Part shown: positions 61,507 through 64,000 of the stretch, piece by piece
How positions within the stretch are numbered: the first letter of the stretch is position 1
Layout of the letters: the number at the start of each line of letters is the position of its first letter
NCBI GenBank assembly: GCA_039799785.1
Contig: JBDLRZ010000013.1
Span: forward strand, 9,187-73,186
Length of the DNA stretch: 64,000 nucleotides
Direction of reading: 5' to 3'
Source of the DNA: UBA970 sp039799785
GTDB lineage: Bacteria; Bacillota_I; Bacilli_A; RFN20; CAG-826
The notes under the pieces: generated by a model
The model's input: the letters and a program-made list of their open reading frames with translations, nothing else
What the model was told of the DNA's origin: nothing
Database searches by the model: none
Position numbers and translations under genes: made by a program

Positions 61507-63039
61507 ATGTTAGTTAAGTCATTTCAATTCAAAGCCATTGCATTTGCTTCTTTAACCCTTTTACTTGCTGCTTGTCAAACCAGACCTAGTAGTGAAAATC
61601 CTACTTCACTTGATCAATCCTCAAGTGAAAACTCCGGTGATTCAACCACCACCAGTTCAAGTAGCGCCTCGATTGATCCTACCGCTCCTAAAATTGTCAA
61701 TTGGTATAACGTACCCCAAGATATCGTCTTAGATACAACGACGCCAGTGACCATTACATTTTGGCACCGGATGGGCGCAAGTAGTCAAGCGATCGTTCAA
61801 ACTTGGATTCAAGAATTTAAAACACTTTATCCTCATATCACTGTTACAGAAGAACGCGTTGCCAATGACTATACAGCTGTTGCTGATAAAGTTGCTCTAT
61901 CAATCACCGCGGGTACGGAACCCGATATCGTTGAAGGTTATCCAGATTCGGTCGCTCGATATGCTCAAGCAAAAGCACCCCTTGCTCTCAACAATTTTAT
62001 CAATCACCCTGAATATGGCTTGACCCAAGAACAACAAGATGATTTTTTACCTGGTCTTTGGGCAGAAGGTCGTAGTTATGACAATGCTGGAACCATCCTT
62101 TCTTTACCTTTCACTAAATCTACTGAAGGTTTCTTTTACAACGCTCCTTATTTTGCCCAACATGGTTATGAAGTTCCAAAAACCTGGGATGATGTTTTTG
62201 CCATCGCTGAAGACATAAAAGCCAGAGAACCAAACGCCATTCCATTTGGATACGACTCTGAAGATAACTTATTCATTACGGGTGCAAAACAATGGGATGC
62301 ACCTTACACAGGTTATAATTCGACAACTGGTCGAGGAGAAGTACTCTTTAATAATAATGAAGCTAAAAACATGGTGAGATATTTTAAAGATAAAGTAGAC
62401 CGTGGTTTGATGTTAACGCGATCCCTAAATGCTGATGCCTACACTTCCGATATTTTCAAAACCAACCAACGGCTCTATATGTATGTGGGTTCCACAGGTG
62501 GTACCCGTTATGCATACATCGGTGCCAGTGCGTCTGTATTTGATTCGGGTTATCGTGTTGGTGTTGCGCCTTTACCATCAAAAACACTTGATACTCCAGC
62601 CCAAATTCAACAAGGTCCAAACATTACTTTGTTGCGAAAGGGCAATAATACCCAACGTATGTTGGCAGCATGGTTGTTTGCTAAATACATGACGGGAGCA
62701 GAACAATCCGCACAGTTCTCGATTCCTTCAGGTTATGCACCGATTCGTTTTTCGGCATATGAAACACAACGTTGGCAAAACTATGAAGCCACAATTGTTT
62801 CTAACCCAACAACGTCAATCGATGCTCAAAATAAACTCGTCAGAGAAGCGATTGAGATGTTTTTAGAAAATAGCCAAAACTTTTTCACATCCGCAGTGTT
62901 TAACCTCAGTTCAAAAACGCGAACAGAAGTAGGTGCTCTCTTAGTGAAAATTTTCGCTTATGATCCTACCGATGAAACGGATTTAAATAATTACATCAAC
63001 AATCAATTTAGTGAAAGCTACGATTTTATTGTTAACTAA
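61507..63039 (+). CDS. ABC transporter solute-binding lipoprotein, family 1
   Basis: A 510-residue extracellular binding protein. The signal ends LLLAAC (Cys 22); a Ser/Thr-rich linker reaches to about residue 60; then the family 1 (MalE/UgpB-like) fold starts with VTITFWHRMG and includes EPDIVEGYPDS, LPFTKSTEGFFYN and WLFAKYMTG. GAGGAGGAAA precedes the start. TATAAT at 61483-61488 may give it a separate, stronger transcript. Substrate is probably a sugar or glycerol-phosphate-like compound, but this cannot be fixed. Confidence 0.88.
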   Translation: MLVKSFQFKAIAFASLTLLLAACQTRPSSENPTSLDQSSSENSGDSTTTSSSSASIDPTAPKIVNWYNVPQDIVLDTTTPVTITFWHRMGASSQAIVQTWIQEFKTLYPHITVTEERVANDYTAVADKVALSITAGTEPDIVEGYPDSVARYAQAKAPLALNNFINHPEYGLTQEQQDDFLPGLWAEGRSYDNAGTILSLPFTKSTEGFFYNAPYFAQHGYEVPKTWDDVFAIAEDIKAREPNAIPFGYDSEDNLFITGAKQWDAPYTGYNSTTGRGEVLFNNNEAKNMVRYFKDKVDRGLMLTRSLNADAYTSDIFKTNQRLYMYVGSTGGTRYAYIGASASVFDSGYRVGVAPLPSKTLDTPAQIQQGPNITLLRKGNNTQRMLAAWLFAKYMTGAEQSAQFSIPSGYAPIRFSAYETQRWQNYEATIVSNPTTSIDAQNKLVREAIEMFLENSQNFFTSAVFNLSSKTRTEVGALLVKIFAYDPTDETDLNNYINNQFSESYDFIVN

Positions 63040-63081
63040 TTTATGAAAAACCAATCAAAAAAACATAAAGGAGGTCAATTT

Positions 63082-64000
63082 ATGTCAAAGAAATTTGGTT
63101 TAATGTCAGTCTTACTCGGGAGTATGTTACTCGTTGCGTGCGGAGAAACAGTTTCTTCTAGCACCCCAACCAGTACGCCAACGAGTACAACGACCTCGAC
63201 AACCTCAACGGTTTCGAGTGTTACCCCATCGAGTTCGAGTGTCTCTTCATCTCAAATTGATGAAGCTCAAGAATTCTTGGATATTGCTTATGATAGCTTA
63301 GGTGGTTTGATTGCTGATCCATCTAATATTACCGCTGGTTTCCAAGTTCCTTCCAATCTTGCCAATGGTGTTACTGCAACGTGGTCTTCTTCAAATCCAG
63401 GTGTTTTATCCTTTGGACAACCCGCTCAAAATACTGGGTTAATTAATACTGTCGTCAATCGTCCAAGTAATGGAGATGGAGATGCTCGATTTAATATTTC
63501 GGCAATTTTATCGATTCCTGCGACGTTAACGAGTGGTGATTTAACTAGAACCTGGACCATCGAAATCACAGTTAAAGAAAATGAAGTTCCAGAACTTGTG
63601 ATTGAAAATGTTTCAGACATCTTAGCCATTCGCGATGTAGCCTATGATGGCACATTAAATGTCACCCTTGATGATTTAACAGTCATTGGTAAATCTGCTG
63701 GTGATGCCTTTGCATATGATGGAACTGGCACAATTTTAATTTATGGAGGCGCAGCCGCTTCCATGGAAGTTGGTAAAGTTTATACCGTTTCCGGTATTGC
63801 AGAATGGTACTTTGGTCTATGGGAAATCACTGATTCAACTGCGACTTTACAAGCAGATGATCAAGCTCAATTCCCAACGAAGGAAACCGTTGATAGTGTC
63901 GATACCAAAGTTGCCTCACTTGTCACAGAAGGTAAACACTTATCAGCTTTTGGCAATGCTGCCTCTGGTAATTTTGAACCGATTTATGCAAGTTTAACTG
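63082..64000 (+). CDS. Surface lipoprotein with Ig-like and OB-fold-like segments, 3' end cut
   Basis: The frame stays open to the window edge (306 residues visible). The signal peptide ends MLLVAC; a Ser/Thr/Pro linker follows to about residue 55. Residues about 60-155 (VTATWSSSNPGVLSFG, ending WTIEITV) look like an atrophied bacterial Ig-like domain. Residues about 165-240 (AYDGTGTILIY, VGKVYTVSGI) resemble the OB-like module found ahead of nuclease or phosphatase domains in secreted proteins such as YhcR. AAAGGAGG lies 7 nt before the ATG. The catalytic part, if any, lies outside the window. Confidence 0.75.
   Translation, partial: MSKKFGLMSVLLGSMLLVACGETVSSSTPTSTPTSTTTSTTSTVSSVTPSSSSVSSSQIDEAQEFLDIAYDSLGGLIADPSNITAGFQVPSNLANGVTATWSSSNPGVLSFGQPAQNTGLINTVVNRPSNGDGDARFNISAILSIPATLTSGDLTRTWTIEITVKENEVPELVIENVSDILAIRDVAYDGTLNVTLDDLTVIGKSAGDAFAYDGTGTILIYGGAAASMEVGKVYTVSGIAEWYFGLWEITDSTATLQADDQAQFPTKETVDSVDTKVASLVTEGKHLSAFGNAASGNFEPIYASLT

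Noticed and set aside
63139..63260. Short tandem repeats of ACC/ACG/TCG-rich codons
   Set aside because: This is the Ser/Thr/Pro linker of a lipoprotein, seen in weaker form in the other surface lipoproteins, not a separate repeat element or CRISPR.

Overview
The window is a gene-dense, low-GC bacterial chromosome segment. It suggests a wall-less or Mollicutes-related lineage of the Bacilli, for example the Acholeplasma/Izemoplasma/RF39 group. The evidence is the Bacillus-type gene content and order: gpsB-rnpB, dnaD-nth with recU opposite, recA-rny-ymdB-miaB-ymcA-mutS-mutL-miaA, cmk-der-gpsA-hup, rpoE-fba and sufCDSUB. There are many lipoproteins, no cell-wall genes are visible here, and a glucolipid-type glycosyltransferase is present. 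UGA is used as stop and Trp is UGG, so this is not a UGA=Trp mollicute. The exact taxon is inference. No prophage, insertion sequence, CRISPR array or frameshifted gene was seen. Both window ends cut genes.

Layout. 1-3.9 kb (+): membrane flippase-like protein (5' cut), glycosyltransferase, recX, yhaM. 3.9-7.7 kb (-): HIT hydrolase and a pair of large lipoproteins, one with a parvulin foldase domain. 7.9-17.4 kb (+): the SUF iron-sulfur operon, then mnmG-rsmG and a separately promoted parA-parB-ribU unit. 17.4-21.2 kb: ferredoxin (-) facing a small membrane protein, cmk, der, gpsA and hup (+). 21.3-26.4 kb: short CCA enzyme, dnaD, nth, recU and an exonuclease (-), gpsB, RNase P RNA, pgsA and a short cinA. 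26.4-37.1 kb: recA, a structured leader, RNase Y, ymdB, miaB, ymcA, mutS, mutL, miaA, DUF951. 37.2-41.5 kb: two adjacent fused ABC ATPase/permease proteins. 41.6-49.7 kb: cspA, ychF, gltX, argS, rpoE, fba, cysQ-like, 5'-nucleotidase lipoprotein. 49.7-53.8 kb (-): nfu, five tRNAs, pgi, S1 protein, ispD, HAD phosphatase. 53.9-64 kb (+): LemA-like protein, gpmI, an M3 peptidase, a carbohydrate-type ABC transporter, its binding lipoprotein, and a 3'-cut lipoprotein with Ig-like and OB-fold-like segments.

How it works together. RNA turnover and processing are concentrated here: RNase Y, its specificity factor YmcA, YmdB, YhaM, RNase P RNA, and tRNA modification by MiaA, MiaB and MnmG. Iron-sulfur assembly (SufBCDSU, Nfu) serves MiaB, Nth and the ferredoxin encoded nearby. 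DNA maintenance genes (RecA, RecU, RecX, MutSL, Nth, DnaD, ParAB) are spread through the window.

Most notable. (1) Many transcription-unit heads have a -10 box only 6-11 nt before the start codon, which predicts leaderless or near-leaderless mRNAs. (2) The sugar-type ABC ATPase carries a helical insertion of about 165 residues between Q-loop and signature motif. (3) Two tandem fused ATPase-permease proteins have large unassigned extracellular domains. (4) A structured leader precedes RNase Y. (5) The CCA-adding enzyme is only about half length while all five tRNA genes encode CCA. (6) ParB has lost its usual nucleotide-binding motifs.
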